Source: Legionella sp. (GTDB taxonomy: Bacteria; Pseudomonadota; Gammaproteobacteria; Legionellales; Legionellaceae). From it: a stretch of 64,000 nucleotides of DNA. Both the position numbers and the translations under genes were made by a program. The notes beneath the pieces are model-generated. The model was not told where the DNA came from and made no database searches. It worked only from the letters and a program-made list of their open reading frames with translations. This document shows, in pieces, positions 27,108-38,100 of the stretch (its first letter is position 1; each line of letters begins with the position of its first letter). The stretch is taken from contig JARLJQ010000025.1 of the NCBI GenBank assembly GCA_031291115.1, positions 1 to 64,000 on the forward strand. The letters run 5' to 3'.

Positions 27108-28567
27108 TAGCCTACCGCCCCTTCTAAACTTAAACCCAATAATTTGGTAGCTTCTACTGCAAACTCCATGGGTAATTCTTTCAATACCTGCTTACAAAAA
27201 CCATTTACAATCATAGAAACCGCATCTTCAGTATCGATGCCGCGTTGTTGGCAATAAAACAATTGCTCTTCACTGATTTTGGAAGTAGTTGCTTCGTGTT
27301 CGACTTGTGCCGTTGGATTTTTCACTTCAATATACGGAAACGTATGCGCCGAGCACTCAGAGCCCATCAACATGGAATCACACTGAGTGTAGTTGCGTGC
27401 ATTAGTCGCTGTTGGTGCAATACGTACCAGCCCACGATAAGCATTATGAGCACGTCCGGCACTGATTCCCTTGGAAATAATGGTTGATTTGGTGTTTTTA
27501 CCAATATGAATCATTTTGGTGCCTGTATCGGCTTGCTGGTAGTTATTGGTTAAAGCTACAGAATAAAACTCACCAACCGAATCATCACCTAATAAAATAA
27601 CGCTTGGGTATTTCCAGGTAATTGCAGAACCGGTTTCGATTTGCGTCCAGGAAATTTTCGAACGTTTGCCACGGCAAGCGCCACGTTTGGTTACAAAATT
27701 ATAAATTCCGCCCTTACCTTCTTTATCACCGGGATACCAGTTTTGGACGGTAGAGTATTTAATTTGCGCGCCATCTAAAGCAACCAGCTCAACTACTGCT
27801 GCGTGTAATTGATTTTCATCACGCATAGGAGCGGTACAGCCTTCGAGATAAGATACATAACTGTCATCGTCTGCAACAATCAAGGTACGCTCAAATTGGC
27901 CTGTTGAGGCCGCATTAATTCGGAAATAAGTAGATAATTCCATAGGGCAACGTACGCCTTTAGGAATATAAACAAAGGAACCGTCACTAAAGACCGCTGA
28001 GTTTAAAGCAGCGTAGAAGTTATCACGGTAAGGCACGACAGAACCTAGATACTTCATTAATAGTTCAGGGTATTTATGCACGGCTTCTGAAAACGGGCAA
28101 AAAATAACGCCTTTTTCCGCTAACTTAGCTTTAAAGGTAGTCGCAACCGAAACGCTATCAAATACAGCATCTACAGCCACACCGGCCAGCATTTCCTGCT
28201 CTCTGAGAGGGATTCCCAGCTTTGCATAAGTGCGCAACAATTCTGGATCGACTTCGTCCAAGCTTTTTGGTGCGTCTTTTATATTTTTAGGTGCTGAATA
28301 ATAAGATACCGCCTGGTAATCCACCGGAGGATAATGCACGCTGGACCATTCAGGATGAGGCATAGTCAACCAATGTCGGTATGCTTTCAAGCGCCACTCG
28401 AGTAAGAATTCAGGCTCGCCTTTAATAGCCGACAGGCGACGAATTACATCCTCATTCAGTCCGGGTTCAAAGGTATCCACTTCAATGTCGGTTATAAAAC
28501 CATGTTGGTATTCTCTATCGAGCAGAGAATTAATCTGATCACTGCTTTTAGCCACGATTGACTCCAC
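27107..28567 (-). CDS. sufB: SUF complex subunit SufB
   Basis: The Fe-S scaffold subunit, 486 aa. Conserved parts include [45 protein letters not shown], and the C-terminal [25 protein letters not shown] with the ligand region used with SufD. It overlaps the end of the Rrf2 regulator gene by 20 bp, so all of regulator-B-C-D-S-U is one tightly packed transcription unit. Confidence 0.96.
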   Translation of the reverse strand: MESIVAKSSDQINSLLDREYQHGFITDIEVDTFEPGLNEDVIRRLSAIKGEPEFLLEWRLKAYRHWLTMPHPEWSSVHYPPVDYQAVSYYSAPKNIKDAPKSLDEVDPELLRTYAKLGIPLREQEMLAGVAVDAVFDSVSVATTFKAKLAEKGVIFCPFSEAVHKYPELLMKYLGSVVPYRDNFYAALNSAVFSDGSFVYIPKGVRCPMELSTYFRINAASTGQFERTLIVADDDSYVSYLEGCTAPMRDENQLHAAVVELVALDGAQIKYSTVQNWYPGDKEGKGGIYNFVTKRGACRGKRSKISWTQIETGSAITWKYPSVILLGDDSVGEFYSVALTNNYQQADTGTKMIHIGKNTKSTIISKGISAGRAHNAYRGLVRIAPTATNARNYTQCDSMLMGSECSAHTFPYIEVKNPTAQVEHEATTSKISEEQLFYCQQRGIDTEDAVSMIVNGFCKQVLKELPMEFAVEATKLLGLSLEGAVG

Positions 28568-29009
28568 TTGCTAATTGTCGGACACGTTCTACATCACGTG
28601 TTTGCAGAGTTGGTTTTGCCAAAGTATCCAAACTCACACTATCCAACGCAGCTTCTATCGCTTGGCTGATTTGTCGCCAATTGCCCTGAATAGTACATAC
28701 TCCCTGTAACGAACAGTCATTAGGTTCCTGACTGCATTCGGTGAAACCACGATGTTCTTCCAACGCAAAAATAATTTGCGATACAGAAATCTCAGCAGCA
28801 GATCTACGCAACCGATATCCTCCGGTCGCACCTCGTGCTGAGGTTAATAAGCCTGCACTGGTTAAACGTTTTAAAATTTTACTTACCATTGGGACAGTCA
28901 AATGTGTATGTAAGGCAATATCACGGGCGTTACATATATTTCGTTCGTGTCTGGCAAGATACACCATCACAACTGTTCCATAATCGGCCAATTTGCTGAT
29001 GCGCAGCAT
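28548..29009 (-). CDS. Rrf2-family SUF operon regulator
   Basis: A 153-aa winged-helix regulator of the Rrf2/IscR group, of the type that accompanies SUF operons. The N-terminal [21 protein letters not shown] is the recognition domain. Three cysteines in [15 protein letters not shown] fit the Fe-S cluster ligand pattern. As first gene of the operon it probably senses cluster demand and represses its own promoter. A palindrome in that promoter (29098-29120) is a candidate operator. Confidence 0.92.
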   Translation of the reverse strand: MLRISKLADYGTVVMVYLARHERNICNARDIALHTHLTVPMVSKILKRLTSAGLLTSARGATGGYRLRRSAAEISVSQIIFALEEHRGFTECSQEPNDCSLQGVCTIQGNWRQISQAIEAALDSVSLDTLAKPTLQTRDVERVRQLASGVNRG

Positions 29010-29130
29010 AACACTCCAAAGGCGAATAATCTAGTACTAAACAAGTCTTAATTAAAGACGGAATGAGCTGTTATTATTTAATTATCCCTACTATAAATAT
29101 AGTACTAATTTAGTTCTATATACAGCAAAA
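29010..29130 (-). promoter_or_regulatory. suf operon promoter region with operator-like palindromes
   Basis: Between 29098 and 29120 the half-sites TATAGTACTAA and TTAGTTCTATA form a 23-bp inverted repeat with one mismatch pair and a 1-nt centre. An overlapping palindrome, ACTATA-AA-TATAGT, sits at 29090-29103. Both lie about 85-110 bp upstream of the regulator ATG, in AT-rich DNA suited to a promoter. Binding by the Rrf2 regulator is inferred. Confidence 0.5.
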
Positions 29131-29647
29131 GACGAATGGTACATTATTGTGGCGGAAACATGCAAATAAAATATTTCTTTAGTGCGAATTATGGGCTGCT
29201 AAATACCATCATCATTAACGCAGCCCAAGGGCCAGATTTATCCCTTCTCCCGTTTGGGAGACGGTGCCCGCAAGGGCGGATGAGGGTGTTGATTGTGGCT
29301 TATACATGCTCGGTTCCACGAGAAAAGACCCTCATCCGTCGCTACGCGCCCCCTTCTCCCAAACAGGTGAAGGGAAGACTACGCTCAGGATGTCAGTATT
29401 TAATAGTCTAAATTCATGCGACAGATTCAGGCGGCCTTAAAAAATAAATTTGTAATATATTCAATAGATTAAACTTATCCAACCACGGATTGACTCATTA
29501 AATATTTAGCCAAAACACATTTATAAAACTCATTTACGGACTTACTTGAACTAAGAGTGGTATATAACGTATTATCTTCTTTTTTCAATTTAAAGTTTTT
29601 GCTTGCAAGACCGGTTGCTGAAGCAAAACTTATGTAGGAGCAAAACC
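29131..29647. other. Gene-free region upstream of dotU
   Basis: Contains the palindromic repeat at 29242-29375, then about 240 bp of AT-rich DNA that should hold the dotU promoter. I could not assign convincing -35 and -10 boxes. A short open frame at 29136-29411 falls across the repeat and is not credible. Confidence 0.5.
29242..29375. repeat. Palindromic repeat, CCCTCATCCG type
   Basis: CCCTTCTCCCGTTTGGGAG near the left end is mirrored by CTTCTCCCAAACAGGTGAAGGG near the right, and GCGGATGAGGGTG pairs with CACCCTCATCCG-like sequence (GACCCTCATCCG). It resembles dispersed repeats seen in many proteobacterial genomes. It lies between the suf promoter and dotU. Confidence 0.65.
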
Positions 29648-30436
29648 ATGGCAGCTGAGAAATATTCTACCTCACTTGTCAGCAGTCAACTTGTTGACTC
29701 GGGGCCGCTTGCGCTCCCACAAGGTTACTATCGCTCCAAATTATTTATTATTCCTTTTTCTGCAAACGTATTAGTTGCCTCAGCAGGCCCTTTATTATCA
29801 ATTATCGAACGGCTTTGCCTCAGTACTTCACTGCCACCTATTGAACATATTAGAAACAGTATTGATCATGAACTTTTGGCTTTTCACAGCAAGCTCACTG
29901 CGTCTCAATATCCTGAACATTTGACTCAGGTTGCTCATTATTTAATGTCAGTAACTCTCGATGAAATTCTGGGGAAAAATTACATGCGGATGTATCAGGT
30001 AGCTGCTGAATTTAAAGCCTTTACCCCACTTTCTAACAACGATATACCACCGCAAGTACACTTTTTTGATATTATTAACCACATTAAAGAACGCCCAAAC
30101 CAATACCTTGATCTCATTGAATTAGTTTATTTTTTCCTTATTGCTGGATTTGAAGGGCAATACCATCTTAAAGCTGAAGGTCGTCAGGCTTTAGATAACC
30201 AAATTGAAGAACTATACCAAATAATTCAACAACATCGATTTAATAAGCCTCATCGCTTATTTAATGAAAATCCTTTGCCTAAACCTATTAAAAATAATTA
30301 CAAGGCAGTTTTATTAACCGCAGTTGCTGCGGTCGCTGTTGTCATCGTTGCTTTTTTTACCAGTCATATGTTATTGGAACATAAAGCAAAAAAAGTTTTA
30401 TTTGGACACTCCCAACTTGCTTTGCTGGATAACTAA
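29648..30436 (+). CDS. dotU: Dot/Icm accessory protein DotU (IcmH)
   Basis: A 262-aa inner membrane protein of the DotU/TssL family. In Legionella it works with IcmF to stabilise the Dot/Icm type IVB secretion complex. The N-terminal half is cytoplasmic, and one helix lies near the C-terminus (about residues 218-242, VLLTAVAAVAVVIVAFF). The internal ATG (MAAEKYSTSLV) is preceded by TAGGAG and gives the length known for IcmH. Its stop shares a base with the ATG of icmF, so the pair is co-translated. Confidence 0.92.
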   Translation: MAAEKYSTSLVSSQLVDSGPLALPQGYYRSKLFIIPFSANVLVASAGPLLSIIERLCLSTSLPPIEHIRNSIDHELLAFHSKLTASQYPEHLTQVAHYLMSVTLDEILGKNYMRMYQVAAEFKAFTPLSNNDIPPQVHFFDIINHIKERPNQYLDLIELVYFFLIAGFEGQYHLKAEGRQALDNQIEELYQIIQQHRFNKPHRLFNENPLPKPIKNNYKAVLLTAVAAVAVVIVAFFTSHMLLEHKAKKVLFGHSQLALLDN

Positions 30437-33357
30437 TGGATAATTCTTTACGTGCATTATGTGATGCGATAAAAAAAATACTTTCGAAGCTGAAACCACA
30501 AAGTAACCAATTGTCTTTTATCGTGGTGACAGGAAAACAGACGCAAGGTAAATCAGCCCTGTTAAAACAAGGCAATATGGAAGAAATACACCTATTTAGC
30601 GAGCAGCACGCTAAAGTCTTTTTTAACCAGCAAGGCCTCATGGTTGAATTAGGTGAGAATTGGTTCAATAACAGCAAAATTCTATTACAAAATACCCTAA
30701 AACAACTGAATCGATGCAGTGATTACTTGAAAATCACGGGACTTGTTTTATGTGTTGACACCAATGATTTACTCATTGCAGACCGTACTCAGTTTATGGA
30801 ACAAAAGAAGTCCCATTTACAGCTTTTAGAGCGCTTAGGCATTAATCTGGGTTATCCCGTTGAATTGGCTCTGGTATTTACCAAGATGGATACTTTGGCA
30901 GGTTTTACTGAGTTTTATCAGGCAAATCACAGCGTAGACTTATCAAAACCCATGGGCTTCTCCCTGGATTCGCCCAATGAGATAAATAAAAAAATAGATG
31001 CGTTTGCACAGCAGTTCAATCAACTCATTGAAAGCTTTGGCCAAGAAGTAATTACTAAGGTGCACCCTGCTCGCTCAACCATGCGACGCAGCTTAATTCG
31101 TGAATTTCCAATTCAGGTAGCTGGTTTACGTGTGCCCATTTACTCTTTATTACAAGGAATCTCTCCCCGATTATTCCACCTGCATTCCATTTATTTTACC
31201 AGTGCAGAACAAAGCGGTGTCAGTATTGACCGCATTAACAAAAAAATTCAGCATGAATACGCGCTTGAAGTACAAGATACCTTCCCGCAAGCCACGAATT
31301 TCCGAGCTTATTTTGTTGAAGGTGCTTTAAAAACCATTCAGGAACACTGCAGCCAACTGCCGCAAACGCGCAGATATTCCCAAAAACCACTGATTGCAGC
31401 AACCGCTTGTATTGCGGGTATTGCTCTATGTGTTTTAAGCTACCATCACTACAAAACGGTGCATTTATTAGATACTGCAAGCAAAGAATTACTCGCCTAC
31501 GACACATTAAGCAGTCAAGAAAATAAAAATAAACAGGCGCTTTATCATTTATCCAATGCAGAAAAAACACTCAGCTCAATTGCCAGTAACTCTTTATCAC
31601 TCCCAACAGTGCATCAGTTAAAATCGAATTTGCATTACAATACAGAGCACCGCTTGCATGAGGAGTTTTTACCCTCATTAACTAATGAGCTGGAAGAGGT
31701 TATTAATAATCCCGGAAACACGCCCATTGTTCGTTACAATGCCTTAAAAGTCTATTTAATGTTAGGTCAGCCCAAGAATTTCTCTGCAAACCACGTACTA
31801 GAATGGTTTAGCACCCGCTGGAGCAACTTGCCTGAAGCTGCTTTGAAAAAACAAGTAGCTCTACTGAAGCAATTATTAGATAAATCACCTAAGAAATTAG
31901 AAATCAAACAGCAACTTGTGAGTGATGCACGAAACTATCTGAATGCCTTACCTACAAGCTATCTCTATTACTCTATTGCCAAAGAGTCATTCCCTAAAGA
32001 CAAACAGCAAATTACTGTTGACGGATTTATGCTGGCAACTAATGAACTGCCCATTTATTTTACTCGCTTAGGCTTTAATGACATTATCAAAAAACTGCCC
32101 GAGATAAGCAAAGAACTCCAAAAAGAAAACTGGGTACTTGCACGACAAGATTTAACTAACTTACCAGACATGTTAACCCAAGCTTATTGCTTTGATTATA
32201 CCACCTGGTGGCAAACGTTTATGCGTAAATCACAGCCGGCTCATTATCAGGATTATCAAGAAGGTCGTCTGGTTGCCAAGAAGCTCGAACAATCACAAGC
32301 AATAAATAATTTAATCCAATTAATTCAGCAAGAAACCAATGCCGACTTAACAGACACCACCTCACCCTTTAATCAATCAATTGCCAGCCAATTTACTGAT
32401 TTGAATTTGTTAAGCCAATCCAGCACAAAAGAATTGAGCTTGAAAATCATGGACTTAGAACGTTTTATTTCTACTTTATCCATGGTAAATGACGGTGGGA
32501 AAACAGCCTTTAATATCACTCGTTCCCGCTTTGTCAGTGATAATGCCTCTGATCCGGTAAGTTTACTGTTTAACCAGGCGCGCCAATTACCAGAGCCGTT
32601 GAGCACTTGGGCGAAGCAATTAGCTGGTGAAACGTGGGGATTGTTAATCAAGGACAGTCGTCAGTACATTAACCAACAATGGCAGCAAACGGTTTTTAGA
32701 GAATTCCAAAACAGGATTGCCAAGCGTTATCCTTTTGATTCTGCACAGCATGAAGAAATTGCCATTGTAGATTTCAACCACTTTTTCTCAACCAGTGGAA
32801 TATTAAATACCTTTACTGACAACTATGTAAAACCATTTTTAGATATTTCCAACGCAGAATGGAAACCGAAAGCAGTCAATGACTCCGTATTGCCAATTAC
32901 CACTGAAACATTGGACTCGCTCATGCGTGCCAATATAATTACTAATATGTTTTTCCCAGATCACAGCGATGAAAGTAAGATTAATTTCAGTTTACAAAAA
33001 ATCAATCTGGATCCAGTGGTAGCAAGTCTGATACTGCAACTGGGTGACACCAAACTTACCGACAACCAGAGCAGTGAATCATTTATTCGCTTCACCTGGC
33101 CACAGTCCAATGCAATACTGACACTGGATTCTATTGAAGGCAATCATTATGAACTGGCGGAACATGGTGCTTGGGCTTTGTTTAAATTGCTGGAAAAAGT
33201 GAATGTTCTGGTTGATGAGCAAGACAGCTCTAGTTTACAGATTCTCTTTGAGGTGAACAGCAATTCAGGGCGTTATCTCTTAAAAACCAATAATCAGGTG
33301 AATCCGTTTACGCCAGGTATTTTAAATGGCTTTACGCTTGATGAGGCGATTGTTTAG
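30436..33357 (+). CDS. icmF: Dot/Icm accessory protein IcmF
   Basis: A 973-aa IcmF/TssM-family inner membrane protein, the partner of DotU. A P-loop GKQTQGKS (Lys39) lies in the cytoplasmic N-terminal part. A hydrophobic helix occurs at about 318-338 (IAATACIAGIALCVLSY), followed by a long periplasmic region with the IcmF-related C-terminal domain (FTWPQSNAILTL near the end). The size is that expected of Legionella IcmF and shorter than many type VI TssM proteins. No other Dot/Icm or type VI gene lies in the window. Confidence 0.93.
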   Translation: MDNSLRALCDAIKKILSKLKPQSNQLSFIVVTGKQTQGKSALLKQGNMEEIHLFSEQHAKVFFNQQGLMVELGENWFNNSKILLQNTLKQLNRCSDYLKITGLVLCVDTNDLLIADRTQFMEQKKSHLQLLERLGINLGYPVELALVFTKMDTLAGFTEFYQANHSVDLSKPMGFSLDSPNEINKKIDAFAQQFNQLIESFGQEVITKVHPARSTMRRSLIREFPIQVAGLRVPIYSLLQGISPRLFHLHSIYFTSAEQSGVSIDRINKKIQHEYALEVQDTFPQATNFRAYFVEGALKTIQEHCSQLPQTRRYSQKPLIAATACIAGIALCVLSYHHYKTVHLLDTASKELLAYDTLSSQENKNKQALYHLSNAEKTLSSIASNSLSLPTVHQLKSNLHYNTEHRLHEEFLPSLTNELEEVINNPGNTPIVRYNALKVYLMLGQPKNFSANHVLEWFSTRWSNLPEAALKKQVALLKQLLDKSPKKLEIKQQLVSDARNYLNALPTSYLYYSIAKESFPKDKQQITVDGFMLATNELPIYFTRLGFNDIIKKLPEISKELQKENWVLARQDLTNLPDMLTQAYCFDYTTWWQTFMRKSQPAHYQDYQEGRLVAKKLEQSQAINNLIQLIQQETNADLTDTTSPFNQSIASQFTDLNLLSQSSTKELSLKIMDLERFISTLSMVNDGGKTAFNITRSRFVSDNASDPVSLLFNQARQLPEPLSTWAKQLAGETWGLLIKDSRQYINQQWQQTVFREFQNRIAKRYPFDSAQHEEIAIVDFNHFFSTSGILNTFTDNYVKPFLDISNAEWKPKAVNDSVLPITTETLDSLMRANIITNMFFPDHSDESKINFSLQKINLDPVVASLILQLGDTKLTDNQSSESFIRFTWPQSNAILTLDSIEGNHYELAEHGAWALFKLLEKVNVLVDEQDSSSLQILFEVNSNSGRYLLKTNNQVNPFTPGILNGFTLDEAIV

Positions 33358-33366
33358 CTTCACTCT

Positions 33367-33443
33367 GTCATCCAGAGCGTAGCGAAGGACCTCTTGAAGG
33401 TGGCACAATCTGAAGGGAGATCCTTCGCTGCGCTCTGGACGAC
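33367..33443. repeat. 80-bp palindromic repeat, copy 3
   Basis: GTCATCCAGAGCGTAGCG at left, CGCTGCGCTCTGGACGAC at right, 9 bp after the icmF stop. The arms mismatch at two positions. Confidence 0.87.
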
Positions 33444-33565
33444 GAAATTTCCTTAACTTAGTGGCAGTGGAGCCGCTCTTACGCCAATATTTTATTCACA
33501 AGAGAGAAAAATCACTCTTATTCATATATACTAAACCCCTCTTAATTAAAAGAAAGGCAGAATCT

Positions 33566-34390
33566 ATGCGTACGCTTATTTCATGTTTACTTATTACCTT
33601 ATTAAGCTTTGGATTGCTCATTAACGAAGCATCCGCCAAACGCTTTGGCGGCGGACGAAGTTTTGGTGTGCAGCGCTCACAAAGCAGCATGTTTTCACCC
33701 AATAAAGCACAAAACACCGCGGGGTTAGGACAACGCTCAGCCAATACCAGTAAATGGGGTGGCGTATTAGGTGGTTTATTAATCGGTGGTCTGTTAACCA
33801 GCCTGTTTATGGGACATGGTTTTGCCAGTGGTTTAATGAGCTGGATAGTTATCGGTGGTCTTATTTTCTTTGCGATTAATTTTTTCCGCAGAAGAATGCA
33901 ACCCGGCATGCAACAATCAGGGCAAGCCAATCCGTTTAATCAACAAAATCCTTTAAATAATTTTAAACAAGCGTTTAACAACAGCTCAAGCACCGGTGGT
34001 TCCAGCACAACCTATCCAGCGGGCTTCTCTGAAGAGAATTTTTTACGCGAAGCGAAAATCAAATTCAATCGCCTGCAAGTAGCTTATGATGAAAAAAACC
34101 TGCATGATTTAAGAGAGTTTACAGCGCCAGAAGTGTTCGCTGAAATTAAAATGCAATTAGATGAGCAAGGTAATGAACCCAATCATACTGAAGTCATTGC
34201 TTTAGATGCAGAGTTACTTGATGTCTCAAAACAGGTTAACACCTATATTGCCAGCGTGCGTTTTACTGGTTCAATAAAAGAAAATGACGAGCCAACGAGC
34301 CCATTGAATGAAGTATGGCATTTTCGCCAATTTGATGCGAATCAAGATTGGGTTGTTGGTGGTATTCAACAAGATGTTACGCCATCCTAA
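33566..34390 (+). CDS. Tim44-like domain membrane protein
   Basis: A 274-aa protein starting MRTLISCLLITLLSFG with a signal peptide (cleavage probable after EASA). A GGGRSFG low-complexity stretch follows, then a glycine-rich membrane segment (GGLLIGGLLTSLFMGHGFASG plus a second helix) and a C-terminal Tim44-like domain with FLREAKIKFNRLQVAYDEKNLHDLREFTAPEVFAEI. Tim44-like proteins are bacterial inner-membrane proteins related to the mitochondrial import factor and may bind lipid or other envelope proteins. The internal ATG has an AGAAAGG site; the longer frame would place the signal peptide mid-protein. Confidence 0.82.
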   Translation: MRTLISCLLITLLSFGLLINEASAKRFGGGRSFGVQRSQSSMFSPNKAQNTAGLGQRSANTSKWGGVLGGLLIGGLLTSLFMGHGFASGLMSWIVIGGLIFFAINFFRRRMQPGMQQSGQANPFNQQNPLNNFKQAFNNSSSTGGSSTTYPAGFSEENFLREAKIKFNRLQVAYDEKNLHDLREFTAPEVFAEIKMQLDEQGNEPNHTEVIALDAELLDVSKQVNTYIASVRFTGSIKENDEPTSPLNEVWHFRQFDANQDWVVGGIQQDVTPS

Positions 34391-34513
34391 ACCGAATAGA
34401 CGTTGGGTGCTGCTTTTGCAGCTCCCATATGCCTACAATTATATCTTACGACCACAATAGCAAAAATCTTTGAACGGATTTATTGCCAATAATGAAGTCG
34501 CTACACTTCACTT

Positions 34514-34532
34514 GTTGGGCTAAAAGCCCAAC
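34514..34532. repeat. Short hairpin repeat GTTGGGC-TAAAA-GCCCAAC
   Basis: A perfect 7-bp stem with a 5-nt loop, in the 248-bp space between the Tim44-like and greA stops. The context CTACACTTCACTTGTTGGGC looks like a dispersed repeat remnant. It could also work as a weak terminator for the convergent genes. Confidence 0.45.
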
Positions 34533-34638
34533 CTACAACTATTTAATCGTGTTCTTATCCAGAACTGACATTAATTTCATTCACTCTGCTTCATTCATAA
34601 GAAGCCGTAACATTATCTTTGTCACAACTCCTTACAAA

Positions 34639-35115
34639 TCAGATGTATTGAACGTCAATAATTTCGTAATCGACCTTGCCGCCTGGAGTGTTTACGGTTA
34701 CGGTATCATCCAGCTCTTTGGCGATTAAAGCCCGACCCATTGGCGAACTGTAAGAGATTTTATGCAATTTGATGTTTGCTTCGTCTTCACCAACAATTTG
34801 GTAAGTAATTTGTGCATCAGTTTCCAAATGACATACCGTTACTGTCGCGCCAAATACTACCTTGCCGTTGTTTGGTAATTTACTGATATCAACTACTTGC
34901 GCGTTAGATAATTTGGCTTCCAACTCCTGGATACGGCCTTCGTTAAAACCGTGTTGCTCGCGCGCTGCATGGTATTCAGCATTTTCTTTTAAGTCACCGT
35001 GCGCACGTGCCGTAGCGATTGACTCAACAATGCGTGGTCGCTCAACGAATTTTAAACGTTGTAATTCGTCTTTTAGTGCTTCAGCACCCTGAACTGTCAT
35101 AGGATGTTTGCTCAT
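34639..35115 (-). CDS. greA: Transcription elongation factor GreA
   Basis: Rescues backtracked RNA polymerase by stimulating transcript cleavage. The 158-aa product has the N-terminal coiled coil ([29 protein letters not shown]), with the acidic tip at Asp-Leu-Lys-Glu, and the C-terminal FKBP-like domain ending [15 protein letters not shown] ribosome-binding site precedes the ATG. It follows carB at 45 bp on the same strand, a common gammaproteobacterial pairing. Confidence 0.96.
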   Translation of the reverse strand: MSKHPMTVQGAEALKDELQRLKFVERPRIVESIATARAHGDLKENAEYHAAREQHGFNEGRIQELEAKLSNAQVVDISKLPNNGKVVFGATVTVCHLETDAQITYQIVGEDEANIKLHKISYSSPMGRALIAKELDDTVTVNTPGGKVDYEIIDVQYI

Positions 35116-35160
35116 ATCGTCCTCTACTCTAATAGAATCCCTAGGATTCCCTAATAATAA

Positions 35161-38100
35161 TTAATGTAAATCTTGCAATCGAGTTACAGTATCTCTGTCT
35201 TCATATTTCATCGCAAGACACGCGGCTTCAGCTCCTGATAAGGTCGTAGTATAACTAACCTTATGCTGTAATGCATTGCGTCTGATGGCAAAAGAATCCG
35301 CGATCGCGCGCTTGCCTTCTGTAGTATTCACAATAAAATCAATTTCATTATTTTTAATGAAGTCCAAAACATGCGGTCGACCTTCAGCTACTTTAAACAC
35401 TCGGCGGCAATCAACACCTGCTGCTTGTAATACTAGAGCCGTACCGCGTGTGGCGATAATTTCAAAACCCAGCTCAATTAAGCGCTTGGCAATCTCACCC
35501 ACGCGTGTTTTGTCTGCATCACGTACGGATACAAAAGCACGACGTCGTTTGAGGATGTTACATCCAGCGCCAATTTGCGCCTTAGCATATGCTTGTCCAA
35601 AGCGTCTTGCAATACCCATGACTTCACCAGTTGATTTCATCTCTGGGCCAAGAATAGAATCCACACCAGAAAATTTGATAAACGGGAATACAGGCAACTT
35701 AATGGAGTAAAATGAAGGCATATGATGATTTTGGCTTAAACCCTGTTCTTTTAAACTAATACCCAGCTTACACAAAGCAGCAATTTTAGCTAAAGGATAA
35801 CCAGTAGCCTTAGATACAAAAGGCACTGTTCTGGAGGCTCGTGGATTAACTTCCAGAACATAAATATCATCGGCCTGAATTGCAAATTGCGCATTAATCA
35901 AACCAACTACGCCCAATTTCAAAGCCATTTGACGCATTTGTTCCATTAAATCTTGTTGGACTACGACACTCAAGCTAAATGGTGGCAAGGTGCATGCAGA
36001 GTCCCCTGAATGTATCCCTGCCTGTTCAATATGCTCCATGACCGCACCAATAAATACTTCTTTGCCATCGCAGATTGCATCGATGTCTACTTCAATCGCA
36101 TCATTTAAGAAGCGATCCAGCAATACAGGTGAATCATTAGATACGGCGACCGCATGCGATAAATAATAGCGTAAATCGTCTTCCTGATAAACGATCTCCA
36201 TTGCACGGCCACCTAGAACATAAGAAGGTCGAACTACTAGGGGATAGCCAATTTTATTAGCCAGCTCGATCGCTTCAGCTTCACTACGAACGGTACCGTT
36301 ATCAGGCTGATGTAATTTCAGCTCGGTAACCAGCTGTTGAAAGCGTTCTCGGTTTTCTGCCATATCAATCGCATCAGGAGAAGTACCGATAATTTTTACA
36401 CCATTGGCTTCTAAATCACGCGCCAGTTTTAAAGGAGTTTGTCCGCCGTAATGAACGATTACACCATCAGGTTGTTCTACATCAACAATAGCTAAAACGT
36501 CTTCCAGGGTGACGGGCTCAAAATACAGACGATCGGAAGTGTCAAAATCGGTTGAAACGGTTTCAGGGTTGCAATTCACCATAATGGTTTGGCAACCCGC
36601 ATCTCGCAATGCCATAGCCGCATGCACGCAGCAATAATCAAACTCAATTCCTTGACCAATACGATTAGGACCACCGCCAAGAATCATAATTTTTTTCTTG
36701 CCCGTTTCAGGGCGCGCTTCGCAACTGCTTTCGTAACAGGAATACATATAAGCAGTATCACTGGGAAACTCACCAGCGCAGGAGTCTATCCTTTTGTACA
36801 CAGGGAGAATGCCTAATTCTTTGCGTAATATGCGCACCTCTTCTTCACCGCAAGACCATAATTGCGCTAAATAAGCATCAGCAAAACCACGACGTTTAAG
36901 TAAGCGCAAGGTTGTTTTATCTATATCATTAAGCGATTTGTCTGCAACAGAATGTTCTAAAACGACTAATTCTTCGATTTGCGCTAAAAACCAGGGATCC
37001 ACGCGGCTTTCCATATGAATTTCTTCAAGGGAGATGTTGTGACGAAATGCATCCGCAATATACCAAAGTCTGTCCGGTGTTGGTTCGCGTAAATGACCTC
37101 TTAATTGCGCCAAATCACCTTTAGGAAATAATGAATTTAAACCACAACGCCCTATTTCCAGACCGCGGATTGCTTTTTGTAATGATTCTTGAAAATTAGA
37201 ACCAATCGCCATCACCTCACCCACAGATTTCATCTGTGTAGTTAAAGTCGTTGGTGTTTGTGGGAATTTATCAAAATTAAAGCGTGGAATTTTAGTGACC
37301 ACATAATCAATGCTTGGCTCAAATGAAGCAGGTGTCTTGCCACCTGTAATTTCATTTTTAAGCTCATCAAGAGTGTAGCCAACAGCCAGTTTTGCTGCAA
37401 TTTTTGCGATAGGAAAACCCGTCGCCTTAGATGCCAAAGCCGAACTTCGAGAAACACGTGGGTTCATTTCTACCACCAACATGCGCCCGTCTTCAGGATT
37501 AATAGCAAACTGCACGTTTGAACCGCCAGTATCCACACCTACGGCTCTTAATACCTTAATGGCCGCATCACGCATGCGCTGGTATTCTTTATCAGTAAGG
37601 GTTTGTGCTGGTGCGACAGTAATTGAATCGCCGGTGTGTACGCCCATAGGATCCATATTTTCAATGGTACACACGATAATGCAATTATCATTTTTATCGC
37701 GCACCACTTCCATTTCAAACTCTTTCCAACCCAGTACTGATTCATCAATCAATAATTCATGGGTTGGCGATAATTCCAGACCACGTGTACAAATTTCTTC
37801 GAACTCTTCGCGGTTGTATGCAATACCACCACCGCTGCCACCCATAGTAAATGAGGGACGAATAATCGCCGGGTAGCCTAATTGAGCTTGTACCTGAATG
37901 GCCTCTTCCATGCTGTGCGCAATAGCAGAGCGTGGCATATCCAGGCCGATTTTAATCATGAGTTTACGAAATTTTTCTCTATCTTCGGCGCGATCAATCG
38001 CGTCCCGTGTTGCACCAATCATTTCAACAGAGTACTTTTCTAAAACCCCTTCACGCACCAAATCTAAAGCACAGTTCAACGCTGTTTGCCCACCCATGGT

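Noticed and set aside
29136-29411. 91-codon open frame upstream of dotU
   Set aside because: It runs across a palindromic repeat, and its translation has no recognisable motif.
30436-33357. Type VI secretion TssM instead of IcmF
   Set aside because: Length matches Legionella IcmF, the partner matches IcmH, and no other type VI gene is present.
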